This document shows, piece by piece, positions 32,856-42,575 of a DNA stretch of 64,000 bases. A model generated the notes under the pieces. It was not told where the DNA came from, did not search any database, and saw nothing but the letters and a program-made list of their open reading frames with translations. Each line of letters opens with the position of its first letter. The stretch's first letter is position 1. Source of the stretch: Acidobacteriota bacterium (GTDB taxonomy: Bacteria; Acidobacteriota; Terriglobia; Terriglobales; Acidobacteriaceae); the NCBI GenBank assembly GCA_021780315.1, contig JAJXYY010000033.1:62001-126000 (forward strand). Direction: 5' to 3'. The translations under genes were made by a program, and so were the position numbers.

Positions 32856-34004
32856 TTAGATTTGCGGTGCGGTGGCTGGTGTTTTGGGTTGATAGGTGCA
32901 GAAGGGATCGCTGCCGAGGGGATCGCCGGTGAAGGCGAAGGCGCGGGCGCGTGATCCGCCACAGATGGCGTGGCACTCGCAGGTACCGCATTTGCCGGTG
33001 AACTCCTCGGGCTGGTGAAGGGAGCGGAAGAGGGGTGAGTCGCGGTAGACCTGGGGTAACTGGTGGGTGCGGACGTTGCCGGCGGCGAGGGGCAGGAAGC
33101 CGGCGGGATAGATGTCGCCCTGATTGGAGACGAACATGATGCCGTGTCCATCGCGAATGCCGAAGCCGCGGTAGACGGAGGTTTTGTTGATTTCGGCGGC
33201 GTGCATTCCGCTGCTGCGCATGCGGTCGAGGGCGACGCGGCGGTAGGAGGGGGCCTCGGTGGTTTTGATGGTGAAGGGTGCGACCTGGGCGAGATCGTAG
33301 ACCCAGTTCATGAGCTCTTCGCCACGCTCGGGGGAGACGGGCTGGAGCATTTTTCCGCGACCGACCTCGATGAGGAAGAAGAGGCTCCAGCGCATGATGT
33401 GGAGGGATTTGAGCAGCTCGTAGATGGCGGGGAGGTCGTCGATGGTCTCCTGAGAGACGAGGGTGTTGAGCTGGACGGGCATGTTGAGTTTGGCTGCGTT
33501 TTTGAGGGCCTGGATGGTCCAGTCGTAACAGCCGCTGACTCCGCGGACGGCTTCGTGGCGCTGGGCGGTGGAGCCGTCGAGGCTGAGGCCGAGGCTTTCG
33601 ATGCCGTGGGCTTTGAGCCGGGCGAGGACGTCGAAGGTGAGCTCGGGGGTGGCGCTGGGGGTGATGGAGACGGTGATGCCGAGCTGGTGGGCGTCGTCGA
33701 TGATGTCGAAGAGATCGGCGCGCTTCAAGGGGTCTCCGCCGGTGAGGATGAGATGGGGCAAGGGGCTATCGAAGGAGGCGATCTGGCGGAGGAGGGCTTT
33801 GCTCTCGGTGTGATTGAGTTCTCCGGGGAGGGGCTGGGAGACGGCCTCGGCGCGGCAGTGGCGGCAGGCGAGGGCGCAGGCCTGAGTCATCTCCCAGTAG
33901 ACGAGCATGGGGTTTCTGGAGAAATCGAGTGCTTTGGACTGATGCGCGTGTGCGGGTGCGGACTGGGTTTCGACCATGCGAGTTTCTCCATTGGCTGCGG
34001 TCAT
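32856..34004 (-). CDS. Radical SAM/SPASM-domain protein, linked to haem biosynthesis by context
   Basis: A 382-residue enzyme with the radical SAM cluster motif CALACRHC at about residues 45-52, TIM-barrel elements (ILTGGDPLKRADLFDII, LSLDGSTAQRHEAVRG) and a C-terminal SPASM-like region CGTCECHAICGGSRARAFAFTGDPLGSDPFC holding auxiliary-cluster cysteines. This tail resembles AhbC/AhbD-type haem enzymes and related maturases. Its ATG overlaps the protoporphyrinogen oxidase stop (TAATG), so the two are coupled; a tetrapyrrole-related substrate is likely, but unproven. A later ATG (33976) is an alternative start. Confidence 0.82.
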   Translation of the reverse strand: MTAANGETRMVETQSAPAHAHQSKALDFSRNPMLVYWEMTQACALACRHCRAEAVSQPLPGELNHTESKALLRQIASFDSPLPHLILTGGDPLKRADLFDIIDDAHQLGITVSITPSATPELTFDVLARLKAHGIESLGLSLDGSTAQRHEAVRGVSGCYDWTIQALKNAAKLNMPVQLNTLVSQETIDDLPAIYELLKSLHIMRWSLFFLIEVGRGKMLQPVSPERGEELMNWVYDLAQVAPFTIKTTEAPSYRRVALDRMRSSGMHAAEINKTSVYRGFGIRDGHGIMFVSNQGDIYPAGFLPLAAGNVRTHQLPQVYRDSPLFRSLHQPEEFTGKCGTCECHAICGGSRARAFAFTGDPLGSDPFCTYQPKTPATAPQI

Positions 34005-35476
34005 TAGAGGACGCAGACAGGCTGTGGTGCGTTGAGGCTGGTGTTGGATGCCGTGGGCTGGGAGCGGAGGCTTTCCAGGATGGACTGAGCGACGTTGACT
34101 CCGCTTTGAATGCAATCGGGGATGCCTGCACCGTGATAGGCGGCGCCGGCGAGATGGAGACCGGGGTGAAGTTGGAGGATGCGATCGATCTCGGCGACAC
34201 GCTCGCGATGACCTACGTTGTACTGCGGGGTGGACTTATGCCAGCGATACGCGCGGGCGAGGATGGGCTGGGCGTCGATGCCCATGGTGACGCGCAGTTC
34301 GTGTTGCGCGAGTTCGATGAGGGTGGCCTCGTCCTGCTCGGCGAGATGCTCGGCACGGGCACCTCCGATGAAGACGCGGATGAGGACGCTGTCGGAGGGA
34401 GCGCGGCCGGGGAACTTTTGCGAGGTCCAGGTGCAGGCGGTGATGCCACGGTTCTCGCTGAAGGGGACGACAAAGCCGAGACCATCGAGCGGGTGGTGGA
34501 TGTCCGCGCGCTTGAATGCGAGCGAGACGGTGGCGGTGGAGACGTAACGGATGTTGCGGAGGTGGGCGGCAAGGGTGGAATCGGTGGTCTGGAGGAGGCT
34601 GGCGGAGACATAGGCCGGGGTGGCGAGGACGACGTGATCGACGAGGAGGGTGCGCTTGTCGGCGAGGGTGACGCGGTGCTGCTGGCCCTCGGGAGTGACG
34701 GAGGTGACGCGATGGTCGAGGAGGAGGCTGGCTGGTTTGAGCTGCGCGAAGAGTGCGTCGACCAACTGTTGCAGGCCGCCACGCAGGGTGATGAACGTGG
34801 AGCGCGGCTTGGCTGGCTGAGCTGGTGCGGTGGGGGACTTGCGGGCGAACTTTTGGCGGATCATGCTGCGGAGGAGGCCGCCGTACTTCTGCTCCATTTG
34901 CGGGAACATGGGGAAGGTGCTGTGGAGGCTGAGGGTTTCGGGGTCGGCGGCATAGATGCCAGCCATGAGTGGCGCGGCGATTTTATCGAGCAACTCGGAG
35001 CCGAGGCGACGGCGGACGAAGCCAGCGAGACTCTCGTCCTGGCGGGGAGCGGAGCGCGGGATGAAGAGTTCGAGGCCCATGCGAATTTTTCCCGGCCAGG
35101 AGATAAGCGAGGAACGCAGAAAGGGGAGGACCATGGTGGGCGCCATGAGCATCATGCCTTCGGGCATGGGATGAAGCTTGCTGTTGCACCAGACGTAGGT
35201 GGGATGTTTGGCGGTGTTGGAGCCGATGAGTTGATCGTCCAGGCCGAGGGTGTGGCAGAGCTCCAGGGCAGATTTTTTTTGGGCGAGGAAGGAGTCGGGG
35301 CCGCCTTCGATGACGAAGCCCTGCTCGTGCGTGGAGGCGATTTTTCCGCCGAAGCAAGAAGAGCTTTCGATGAGGGTGACGTCGAGATGCGGGGCGTGCT
35401 GCTGGAGGTAGAAGGCGATGGAAAGTCCTGTGATACCTCCGCCGATAATTGCGACTTTGTTCGTGTGTTGGTTCAC
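34004..35476 (-). CDS. hemY: Protoporphyrinogen oxidase (FAD-dependent, HemY/PgoX type)
   Basis: A 490-residue flavoprotein with the FAD-binding GGGITGLSIAFYLQ motif at residues 12-25, FGGKIAST, EGGPDSFL, the family-typical RRRLGSELLDKIAAPLMAGIYAADPETLSL, and a C-terminal GAAYHGAGIPDCIQSG FAD motif. It converts protoporphyrinogen IX (or coproporphyrinogen in the alternative route) to the porphyrin. Coupled to a radical SAM gene; divergent from the nitronate monooxygenase-like gene with a CRP-like palindrome in between. Confidence 0.93.
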   Translation of the reverse strand: MNQHTNKVAIIGGGITGLSIAFYLQQHAPHLDVTLIESSSCFGGKIASTHEQGFVIEGGPDSFLAQKKSALELCHTLGLDDQLIGSNTAKHPTYVWCNSKLHPMPEGMMLMAPTMVLPFLRSSLISWPGKIRMGLELFIPRSAPRQDESLAGFVRRRLGSELLDKIAAPLMAGIYAADPETLSLHSTFPMFPQMEQKYGGLLRSMIRQKFARKSPTAPAQPAKPRSTFITLRGGLQQLVDALFAQLKPASLLLDHRVTSVTPEGQQHRVTLADKRTLLVDHVVLATPAYVSASLLQTTDSTLAAHLRNIRYVSTATVSLAFKRADIHHPLDGLGFVVPFSENRGITACTWTSQKFPGRAPSDSVLIRVFIGGARAEHLAEQDEATLIELAQHELRVTMGIDAQPILARAYRWHKSTPQYNVGHRERVAEIDRILQLHPGLHLAGAAYHGAGIPDCIQSGVNVAQSILESLRSQPTASNTSLNAPQPVCVL

Positions 35477-35558
35477 AGCGTACCTAATTCATCCTGCGTG
35501 TGGCGGAGCTGGATTTGCACCATCTAGAACGAGGTTAGAGCCGATCTGCGCTGGTGGA

Positions 35559-35574
35559 TGTGACGTACGTCACA
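35559..35574. promoter_or_regulatory. Perfect 16-bp palindrome with CRP/FNR-class layout
   Basis: TGTGACGTACGTCACA: exactly TGTGA-N6-TCACA, the consensus of CRP-type sites. It lies between divergent hemY (start 35476) and the + strand gene starting at 35690. A CRP/FNR-family regulator is inferred; which gene it serves is unknown. Confidence 0.55.
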
Positions 35575-35689
35575 AAGGGCCGGGGAAGGACGTGTGGGGC
35601 GATTGTGCTGCAGGGGCGCGGGTTCAGCGATCTACATTCGTTACAAAAGTACGACAATCACAGAGGTTGCACGGTGCAAGAATGCAGAC

Positions 35690-37165
35690 ATGACTATTGA
35701 CGAGAGCATGATTATTCAAGGTGGCATGGGCGCTGGTGTTTCGAACTGGCGGCTGGCCAAAGAGGTCTCGCGACTGGGCCAGTTAGGCGTGGTGTCGGGG
35801 ACTGCGATCGATCAGATACTGGTGCGCCGGTTGCAGGATGGGGATGAGGGCGGGCACATGCGGCGCGGGCTGGATGCGTTTCCATTTCCTGCGATAGCAG
35901 AACGGGTATGGCAGCGCTACTTTATCGCAGGGGGCAAGGCGGCGGGCACGCCTTACCAGGTGGCGGCGATGCATACGAAGGATGATTCGCGCGAGTTGAC
36001 TGAGCTTTGCATGCTGAGCAATTTTGTCGAAGTGTACCTGGCCCGCGAAGGACATGGACATGCGGTGGGGATCAACTATCTGGAGAAGATCCAGACGGCG
36101 TTGTTGTCTTCGTTGTATGGTGCGATGCTGGCGGGGGTGGATTATGTGTTGATGGGTGCGGGGATTCCGCTGAAGGTACCGGGGGTGCTGGACCGGCTGT
36201 CGCGGCATGAGGCGGTGGAGTATTCGCTGCACGTGACGGGCGCGACGGAGAGTGACGACACGCTGATGCACTTTGATCCGCAGGAGTATATGGAGGTTGC
36301 GCTGGGGCCGTTGCGGCGACCGAAGTTTCTGCCGATCGTCTCGTCGAACACGCTGGCGAGCACGATGCTGAAGAAGGCGAATGGCCGCGTGGATGGGCTG
36401 GTGGTGGAGATGCGCACGGCGGGCGGACACAATGCGCCACCGCGTGGGAAGGTGCAGTTGTCGGATGCGGGCGAGCCGGTGTATGGCGAGCGCGACGCGA
36501 TTGACCTGGCGAAGCTGCGGGAGCTGGGCGTGCCTTTCTGGCTGGCGGGAGGATATGGATTTCCTGAGAAGCTGCAGGAGGCACTGGCACTGGGGGCAGC
36601 AGGGGTGCAGGTGGGAACGGCGTTTGAGTTTGCGGATGAATCTGGATTGCGCGCGGACTACAAACGGGAATTGCTGGCTAAGGCGGTGGCCGGTACGGCG
36701 CATGTGTTTACCGATCCGCTGGCGTCGCCGACTGGGTTTCCATTCAAGGTGGCGCAGTTGGAAGGGACGCACTCTGAGCAGGAGGTGTACGAGTCGCGAC
36801 CGCGTATCTGCGATTTGGGATTTCTGCGTGAGGCGTACCGTACGGATGAGGGCAGCATAGGGTATCGCTGCCCGGCTGAGCCGCTGAGCGTGTATCTGTC
36901 CAAGGGAGGCAAGGAAGAAGATAGCGCTGGCCGCAAGTGCATCTGCAATGGACTGGTGGCAAACATTGGCTATCCGCAGGTGAGGAATGGGCAGCGGGTG
37001 GAACGAGGCATTATCACGGCTGGGGATGATTTGAATTCGGTGGCACAGTTTCTGCCGCCGGGCCGGGATGCTTACTGCGTTGCGGATGTGATTGCGCATC
37101 TGCTGGGCGAGAGCGTGGAGGCGGTGACGGGACGAGAGCTTATGACTGCGTCATCAAGCTTGTAA
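35690..37165 (+). CDS. Nitronate monooxygenase-like FMN enzyme
   Basis: A 491-residue TIM-barrel flavoprotein: IIQGGMGAGVSNWRLAKEVSRLGQLGVVSGTA near the N-terminus, EMRTAGGHNAPPRGKV and LAGGYGFPEKLQEALALGAAGVQVGTAF for FMN-phosphate binding. The C-terminal ~130 residues (ICDLGFLREAY...IGYRCPAEP...KCICNGLVANIGY) with several cysteines exceed the usual nitronate monooxygenase length and resemble the longer PfaD-like/2-nitropropane dioxygenase-related group. Start at ATG 35690; the frame is open 32 codons earlier. It overlaps the M20 gene tail-to-tail by 26 bp. Confidence 0.8.
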   Translation: MTIDESMIIQGGMGAGVSNWRLAKEVSRLGQLGVVSGTAIDQILVRRLQDGDEGGHMRRGLDAFPFPAIAERVWQRYFIAGGKAAGTPYQVAAMHTKDDSRELTELCMLSNFVEVYLAREGHGHAVGINYLEKIQTALLSSLYGAMLAGVDYVLMGAGIPLKVPGVLDRLSRHEAVEYSLHVTGATESDDTLMHFDPQEYMEVALGPLRRPKFLPIVSSNTLASTMLKKANGRVDGLVVEMRTAGGHNAPPRGKVQLSDAGEPVYGERDAIDLAKLRELGVPFWLAGGYGFPEKLQEALALGAAGVQVGTAFEFADESGLRADYKRELLAKAVAGTAHVFTDPLASPTGFPFKVAQLEGTHSEQEVYESRPRICDLGFLREAYRTDEGSIGYRCPAEPLSVYLSKGGKEEDSAGRKCICNGLVANIGYPQVRNGQRVERGIITAGDDLNSVAQFLPPGRDAYCVADVIAHLLGESVEAVTGRELMTASSSL

Positions 37166-38279
37166 GGATGTGAACGGCCTCGGATAGTTCGGCGAGGGGG
37201 ACACATTCGCGGTCGCTGTGGGCGGTGCGCATGTCTCCGGGGCCGAAGACTACGACCTGCTCGGCGATGGCGGCGAAGATGCTGGCCTCGGAGCCGAAGG
37301 GGATAGCGGTGGCGGGTCGCGCGGAGGCCTGGAGGAGCGACTGAACCAGCGGGGCGGAGGCTGGCGTCTCGAAGCCGGACTGCTGGCGCAGGTGTTGGAT
37401 GGAGCAGGTGAGGCGGGGATCGCGATGGTGGAGTTGATCCGCGAAGGCCTGAAGTTGGCCGGGGATGAGGTTGGGTGGAAGCGCCGGGATGGGGCGCCAC
37501 TCGACGAGGAAGCGGCACTGGCCGGGGATGATATTTTTGGCGGTACCGCCGTGGATGGTGCCTACGTTGAGCGAGGTATACGGCGGAGTGAAGAGGTTGT
37601 GGGTGTGGGCCTGGAGTTGGTGGGCGAGAGTCTCGATGGAGCGGATGAAGTGGCTGGCGGCGAAGATGGCGGAGGCACCTTGTTCGGGGTGGGCGCTGTG
37701 GGCTTCGACGCCGTGGATGACGACTTCGGTGAGGCAGTAGCCTTTGCCGGCGCGGGCGACGCGGAGTGAGGTGGGCTCGCCGATGACCATGCGGCGGGGT
37801 TGGATGACGTGGTGGTCGATGAGGTGTTTTGCGCCGAGGCAGCCGATCTCTTCGTCGGCGGTGAGGACGATGCGGAGGCCATCGAGCCAACGGGTGGTTT
37901 GGGTTGCATGGGGCGGCGGGGCGGCGGCTTCGAGCAGGCAGGCGAGGAAGCCCTTGACGTCGCAGGCTCCGCAGCCGTGGAGGTGATCGGCGGTGATGGT
38001 GGGAGTGAGGGCGCTGGACCAGTCGGGGGCGTAGGGGACGGTGTCGGTGTGGCAGACGAGGGCGAGGTCGATGTGTTGCCGGGTGGGGTCCTGATGGGGT
38101 GGTGCGGCGATGAGGTTGATTTTCTCTACGCCGCTGGTGTCGCGATAGGAGGTCTGGTGGGTTGTCCATCCACTGTGGTGGAGTGCGTGGCGGGCGTAGT
38201 CGATGATGGGGCGGTTCGACGAGGACGAGACGGAGGGGATGCGGATGAGATGCGCGAGGTGATCGGCGGCGGGGATCAT
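37140..38279 (-). CDS. M20-family deacylase (ArgE-like) at the end of the hut operon
   Basis: A 379-residue M20 metallopeptidase-fold enzyme: VCHTDTVPYAP (first His/Asp), GACDVKG (bridging Asp), TADEEIGCLGAKH (Glu-Glu), GEPTSL (metal ligand region) and a final GPGDMRTAHSDRECV. It resembles acetylornithine deacetylase. Its ATG overlaps the hutF stop by four bases, so it is the fifth gene of a coupled histidine-degradation operon. HutF releases N-formylglutamate, and no HutG is present; an amidohydrolase acting on N-formyl-L-glutamate is the simplest reading. Acetylornithine deacetylase remains the alternative. Confidence 0.85.
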   Translation of the reverse strand: MIPAADHLAHLIRIPSVSSSSNRPIIDYARHALHHSGWTTHQTSYRDTSGVEKINLIAAPPHQDPTRQHIDLALVCHTDTVPYAPDWSSALTPTITADHLHGCGACDVKGFLACLLEAAAPPPHATQTTRWLDGLRIVLTADEEIGCLGAKHLIDHHVIQPRRMVIGEPTSLRVARAGKGYCLTEVVIHGVEAHSAHPEQGASAIFAASHFIRSIETLAHQLQAHTHNLFTPPYTSLNVGTIHGGTAKNIIPGQCRFLVEWRPIPALPPNLIPGQLQAFADQLHHRDPRLTCSIQHLRQQSGFETPASAPLVQSLLQASARPATAIPFGSEASIFAAIAEQVVVFGPGDMRTAHSDRECVPLAELSEAVHILTSLMTQS

Positions 38280-39679
38280 TGGGCGGTCTCGTGAGCGCGG
38301 CGGGACGACCATAGCTTGCGGTGGAGCGACCGGTAGCGGGAGATGATCTCTTCTTCCAATGGGTGGTGTCCGTCGTGAAGCACTTGTTTGCCAGCGACGA
38401 AGACGTCGCGGACGGCGGAGCGATGGAGGCCAAAGGTGAGCATGGGGAGAAGATCCTGGGCGGAGTTGCCAGCGATGGAGGGATGGTTGCGATCAATGGT
38501 GATGAAGTCCGCGCAGGCGTGGGGTTCGAGCTTACCGGTGTTGCACCGAAGGGCGCGGGCTCCGTTGATGGTGGCACAGTCGAAGAGTCGCGCGGAGAGG
38601 GATTGGTGGTCGATCTGGTCGAGGATGGCGCGTTGCTGGTGGGTAAGGCGGAGGTGATAGTCGAGTTGGCGTGCGTCTTCGAGGGGATCGATCTGGGCCT
38701 GGCTGTCGGAGCCGAGGGCGATGGGGATGCCAGCGCGCATAGCGGAGTCGGCAGCGAGGATGCCGTCGCCGAGATTGCGCTCGGTGGTGGGACAGGAGCA
38801 GATGGTGCTGTGGGCTTCGGCGAGCATGGCGATCTCCGCCGGGGAGATGTGGATGGCGTGGACTGCGGTGAAGTCTGGGCCGAGGAGTTTTTCGCGATGG
38901 AGGAGCGCGATGGGGGTGTGGCCGTATTCGCGGAGGCAGGCTTGATTTTCCGCGACCTGTTCGGCGACGTGCATGTGGAGGGGCAGCGAACTCTCGCGGG
39001 CCCAGTGGGCGATGCGATGGAGTGCGTCGAGCGGGACGGCGCGGATGCTGTGCGGTGCGATGCCGAAGCTGACACCCTCGGGATCGTGGCGGAAGGCTTG
39101 GATGAGATCGTCTGCGTTGCGGCAGAAGTCCGCGGCGGTTTCGAAGAAGCGAGTCTGGCCGGGGTCTGGCGGTAGTTGATAGCCGGAGCGCAGGTAGGCG
39201 GTGCGCAGCAGGACGATGCGGATGCCGACGGAGCGAGCGGCGGCGATGACTTGTTTGCCGAGGAGGTTGGGGTCGGCGTAGGGTTTGCCGTCGGGGGCGT
39301 TGTGGAGGTAGTGGAATTCGCCGACGGTGGTGGTGCCGGATTGCAGCATCTCGAGGAAGGCCATGCGGGCGGCGTCGTAGACGTCCTCGGGCGTGAGGCT
39401 GGCGGCGGCGTGATACATGGTTCCGCGCCAGGACCAGAAGTCTTTGCCGCTGGTGACGCGGGATTCCGACTGGCCGCGGATGAGTCGCTGGAAGGAGTGG
39501 GAGTGTACGTTGACGAAGCCGGGGAGGATGGCTTTGCCGGGGAGATTCACAGTGTGTGGCTGAGATGGTGGCGAGGTTTCGATGGCTTCGATGCGGCCGG
39601 AGGAGTTGGTGCAGAGCGCGTGGCCAGAGAGGAATGCGCCCGATTGGAAGAGCAGGTCCGGATTGTATTGCGTGATCAT
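38276..39679 (-). CDS. hutF: Formimidoylglutamate deiminase
   Basis: A 467-residue amidohydrolase with the metal motif GFVNVHSHSFQRLIRG near residue 55, a typical HutF SGKDFWSWRGTMY stretch, PLHMHVAEQ, AVHAIHISPAEI and IALGSDSQAQIDPLEDAR. It converts N-formimidoyl-L-glutamate to N-formyl-L-glutamate and ammonia. ATG at 39679 overlaps the hutI stop by four bases; the frame is open much further upstream only as a shadow of hutI. Confidence 0.93.
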   Translation of the reverse strand: MITQYNPDLLFQSGAFLSGHALCTNSSGRIEAIETSPPSQPHTVNLPGKAILPGFVNVHSHSFQRLIRGQSESRVTSGKDFWSWRGTMYHAAASLTPEDVYDAARMAFLEMLQSGTTTVGEFHYLHNAPDGKPYADPNLLGKQVIAAARSVGIRIVLLRTAYLRSGYQLPPDPGQTRFFETAADFCRNADDLIQAFRHDPEGVSFGIAPHSIRAVPLDALHRIAHWARESSLPLHMHVAEQVAENQACLREYGHTPIALLHREKLLGPDFTAVHAIHISPAEIAMLAEAHSTICSCPTTERNLGDGILAADSAMRAGIPIALGSDSQAQIDPLEDARQLDYHLRLTHQQRAILDQIDHQSLSARLFDCATINGARALRCNTGKLEPHACADFITIDRNHPSIAGNSAQDLLPMLTFGLHRSAVRDVFVAGKQVLHDGHHPLEEEIISRYRSLHRKLWSSRRAHETAQ

Positions 39680-40920
39680 TCGCATCCTTGTGGGCTGGTG
39701 GTGGCCTTGGCGCCTGCGATCCAGACTTCCTGGACGGGGTTGGCTCCGAGGGTGTAGACGAGGTCTCTCCAGTCGTTGGATTTGAGGATGACCATGTCGG
39801 CTGGGAGGCCTACTTCGATTCGTCCTGCGTTGGAGAGACCGAGGGCGCAGGCGGCGTTGAGGGTGCCAGCGACGAGAGCCTCGTGCGCGGTGAGGCCGTT
39901 GAGGCGGGTGGCGAGCGCGAGTGCTGCTGCGGTAGAGAAGAGCGGACTGGAACCGGGGTTGAGATCGGTGGCGATGGCGACTGCCGCTCCGGCATCGATG
40001 AGGCGACGACCGGGGGCGCAGGGGATGCCGAGGTGGAGAGAGACACCGGGGAGCAGGGTTGCGATGGTGTCGCTGGCAGCAAGTTGAGCGTACTGCGAGG
40101 GGTGACAGGCTTCGAGATGATCGACGCTGAGCGCGCGGAGACGGAGGGCTAACTCCAGGCCGCCGATGCTGTGAAATTGCTCGGTGTGCATCTTGATGGC
40201 GAGGCCGTTGGCGCGGGCGCAGGTAAGGATGGTTTCGGCCTCGCGGGGATGCCAGGCCTCCTGATCGACGAAGATGTCGACGGCGGTGGCGAGGCGTTCG
40301 GCGGCTACCTGGGGGATGAGTTCGGCGCAGACCTGGGCGACGTAGTCGGCGCGGCTGCCGACGGCGGCGGGGGGTATGTGGATGAGCAACGTGGGCAGCA
40401 GGCGGAGGGGGAGTTGCTGCTGGAGGTCGCGGATGGCGTAGAGCATGTTGCGCTCGGCCTGAGGGGTGAAGCCGTAGCCGGATTTGACCTCGACGACCGT
40501 GGCGCCGGAGTGGAGGAGAGCGAGCAGGCGGGGGCGGGCGAGGGTGACGAGTTGGTCGATGGAGGCGAGTTGAGTGGCCTGGATGGTGCTGCGAATGCCA
40601 CCACCGGCGGCGAGGATCTGCTCGTAGGTTGCACCGGCACTGCGGCGTTCGAAGTCGCCGAGGCGGTCGCCAGCCCAGATGGCGTGGGTGTGGGGATCGA
40701 TGAGCCCGGGGAGGACGGCGCGTCCGCCGAGGTGAACGGTGGAGGCCGCGTGGCCCTGCCAGTGCTGGTGTTTGCCGATCCATACGAAGGCGCCGTTGGA
40801 GATGGCGATGGCGGCATCGTCGATGCGGAGTAGATCGCTCATGGCGGTGCCGTGGCGTACGGCAGGGCCCTGTGCGGTGACGAGTTGGGTGATGCCGGTG
40901 ATGAGAGTGTCAACGTTCAT
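39676..40920 (-). CDS. hutI: Imidazolonepropionase
   Basis: A 414-residue amidohydrolase: [17 protein letters not shown] metal motif, [24 protein letters not shown] substrate region, [34 protein letters not shown] and [10 protein letters not shown]. It hydrolyses 4-imidazolone-5-propanoate to formimidoylglutamate. Start overlaps the hutU stop by four bases. Confidence 0.94.
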   Translation of the reverse strand: MNVDTLITGITQLVTAQGPAVRHGTAMSDLLRIDDAAIAISNGAFVWIGKHQHWQGHAASTVHLGGRAVLPGLIDPHTHAIWAGDRLGDFERRSAGATYEQILAAGGGIRSTIQATQLASIDQLVTLARPRLLALLHSGATVVEVKSGYGFTPQAERNMLYAIRDLQQQLPLRLLPTLLIHIPPAAVGSRADYVAQVCAELIPQVAAERLATAVDIFVDQEAWHPREAETILTCARANGLAIKMHTEQFHSIGGLELALRLRALSVDHLEACHPSQYAQLAASDTIATLLPGVSLHLGIPCAPGRRLIDAGAAVAIATDLNPGSSPLFSTAAALALATRLNGLTAHEALVAGTLNAACALGLSNAGRIEVGLPADMVILKSNDWRDLVYTLGANPVQEVWIAGAKATTSPQGCE

Positions 40921-42575
40921 GGGAGACTCGGCATATCGAGGGACCGCTCGCGGGCGATGCGCTGGGCTTTATCGTATCCGGCATCGGCGTGGCGCATGAC
41001 GCCCATGGCGGGATCGTTGGTGAGGCAGAGGCGGAGACGCTCGTCGGCTTCGTCGCTGCCGTCGGCTACGGCGACGAGGCCTGCGTGTTGACTGTATCCC
41101 ATGCCGACTCCGCCGCCGTGATGGAAGCTCATCCATCCGGCACCACTGGCGATGCCGGTGGCGAAGTTGAGCAGAGCCCAATCGGAGACGGCGTCGGAGC
41201 CATCGAGCATGGCTTCGGTCTCGCGGTAGGGGCTGGCGACGGAGCCTGCGTCGAGATGATCTCTGCCGATGACGATGGGTGCGGAGAGTGTGCCCTCGCG
41301 GACCATCCGGTTGAAGAGCAGGCCAGCCTGATCGCGCTCGCGATAGCCGAGCCAGCAGATGCGCGCAGGCAGACCCTGAAAGGCGACTTGATCGGACGCG
41401 AAGCCGAGCCACTGCTGGAGGCGGAGGTCATCGGGGAAGAGGTGGCGGAGAGCCTGATCGGTTTTGGCGATGTCGGCGGGATCTCCAGAGAGAGCGACCC
41501 AGCGGAAGGGGCCACGACCTTCGCAGAAGGAGTCGCGGATGAAGGCGGGGACGAAGCCGGGATAGGTAAAGGCGTCGGTTACGCCTGCGAGTTTGGCCTG
41601 GGTGCGGAGGTTGTTGCCGTAGTCGAAGGCGATGGCGCCGTTGCGCTGCATGGCGAGGATGGCCTGGACGTGCTGGGCGATGGAGACCTGTACCCGCTGC
41701 TGATATTGCTGCGGGGATTGCGAGCGGAGCGTGTTGAGATCTTCGTCCTCGTGGGCGGTGGGGAGGTAGCCCCACATGGGATCGTGGGCGCTGGTCTGGT
41801 CTGTAACCAGATCCGGAACAAATTGCATTTTGACCATGAGCGGAAGGATGTCGGAGGCGTTGCCCTGCAGACCGATGGAGAGGGCCGTACGGTCGCGAGC
41901 GGCCTGGCGGGCGAGGGAGATGGCCTCGGTGAGCGAGGTGGTGGCGCGGTCGAGATAGCGGGTTTTGAGACGCCGCTGGATGCGGGTGGGATCGACCTCG
42001 ATGCAGATGCAGACGCCGCCAGCGAGTTTGACAGCGAGGGGCTGGGCACCGCCCATGCCGCCGAGGCCGGCGGTGACAGTGATGGTGCCGGCGAGAGTGC
42101 CATTGAAGTACTGCCGAGCGGCGCTTTGGAAGGTCTCGTAGGTGCCCTGGAGGATGCCTTGCGTGCCGATGTAGATCCAGGAGCCGGCGGTCATTTGTCC
42201 GTACATCATGAGGCCGGCGGCGTCGAGGCGGTCAAACTCCTGCCAGTTGGCCCAGTGGGGGACGAGGTTGGAGTTGGCGATGAGGACGCGGGGAGCCATG
42301 CGGTGGGTTTCGACTACGCCGACGGGCTTGCCGGACTGGACGAGGAGGGTCTGGTTGTTTTCGAGACGATCGAGAGTCTCGATGATCTTGTGATAGGACT
42401 GCCAGTTGCGGGCTGCTTTGCCGCGGCCACCATAGACGATGAGTTCCTCGGGCTTTTCCGCGACTTCGGGGTCGAGGTTGTTCATGAGCATGCGCTTGGC
42501 GGCTTCCTGAATCCAGCCGTGGGCGGTGCGGGTGTTGCCACGGGGGGCGCGGATGGGGGTGTAGGGAGTGGTCAT
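40917..42575 (-). CDS. hutU: Urocanate hydratase
   Basis: A 552-residue enzyme with diagnostic urocanase segments: [83 protein letters not shown] (NAD+ binding), and [18 protein letters not shown]. It converts urocanate to imidazolonepropionate. ATG at 42575 overlaps the hutH stop by four bases. Confidence 0.96.
   Translation of the reverse strand: MTTPYTPIRAPRGNTRTAHGWIQEAAKRMLMNNLDPEVAEKPEELIVYGGRGKAARNWQSYHKIIETLDRLENNQTLLVQSGKPVGVVETHRMAPRVLIANSNLVPHWANWQEFDRLDAAGLMMYGQMTAGSWIYIGTQGILQGTYETFQSAARQYFNGTLAGTITVTAGLGGMGGAQPLAVKLAGGVCICIEVDPTRIQRRLKTRYLDRATTSLTEAISLARQAARDRTALSIGLQGNASDILPLMVKMQFVPDLVTDQTSAHDPMWGYLPTAHEDEDLNTLRSQSPQQYQQRVQVSIAQHVQAILAMQRNGAIAFDYGNNLRTQAKLAGVTDAFTYPGFVPAFIRDSFCEGRGPFRWVALSGDPADIAKTDQALRHLFPDDLRLQQWLGFASDQVAFQGLPARICWLGYRERDQAGLLFNRMVREGTLSAPIVIGRDHLDAGSVASPYRETEAMLDGSDAVSDWALLNFATGIASGAGWMSFHHGGGVGMGYSQHAGLVAVADGSDEADERLRLCLTNDPAMGVMRHADAGYDKAQRIARERSLDMPSLP

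Noticed and set aside
33063-35527. Long plus-strand frames (33063-34007, 33929-35527)
   Set aside because: Gly/Glu/Asp-rich antisense frames over the radical SAM and hemY genes, explained by high GC codon bias.
35594-35689. Upstream extension of the nitronate monooxygenase-like gene
   Set aside because: Family similarity starts with the IIQGGMGAG segment just after ATG 35690, and the CRP-like palindrome region lies upstream.
37072-39075. 667-codon minus-strand frame
   Set aside because: Ser/Pro/Arg-rich shadow in another frame of hutF and the M20 gene.
38276-40783. 835-codon minus-strand frame
   Set aside because: Upstream half is a GC-driven shadow of hutI (Arg/Pro-rich); the real hutF starts at 39679 where the ATGA overlap and family similarity begin.
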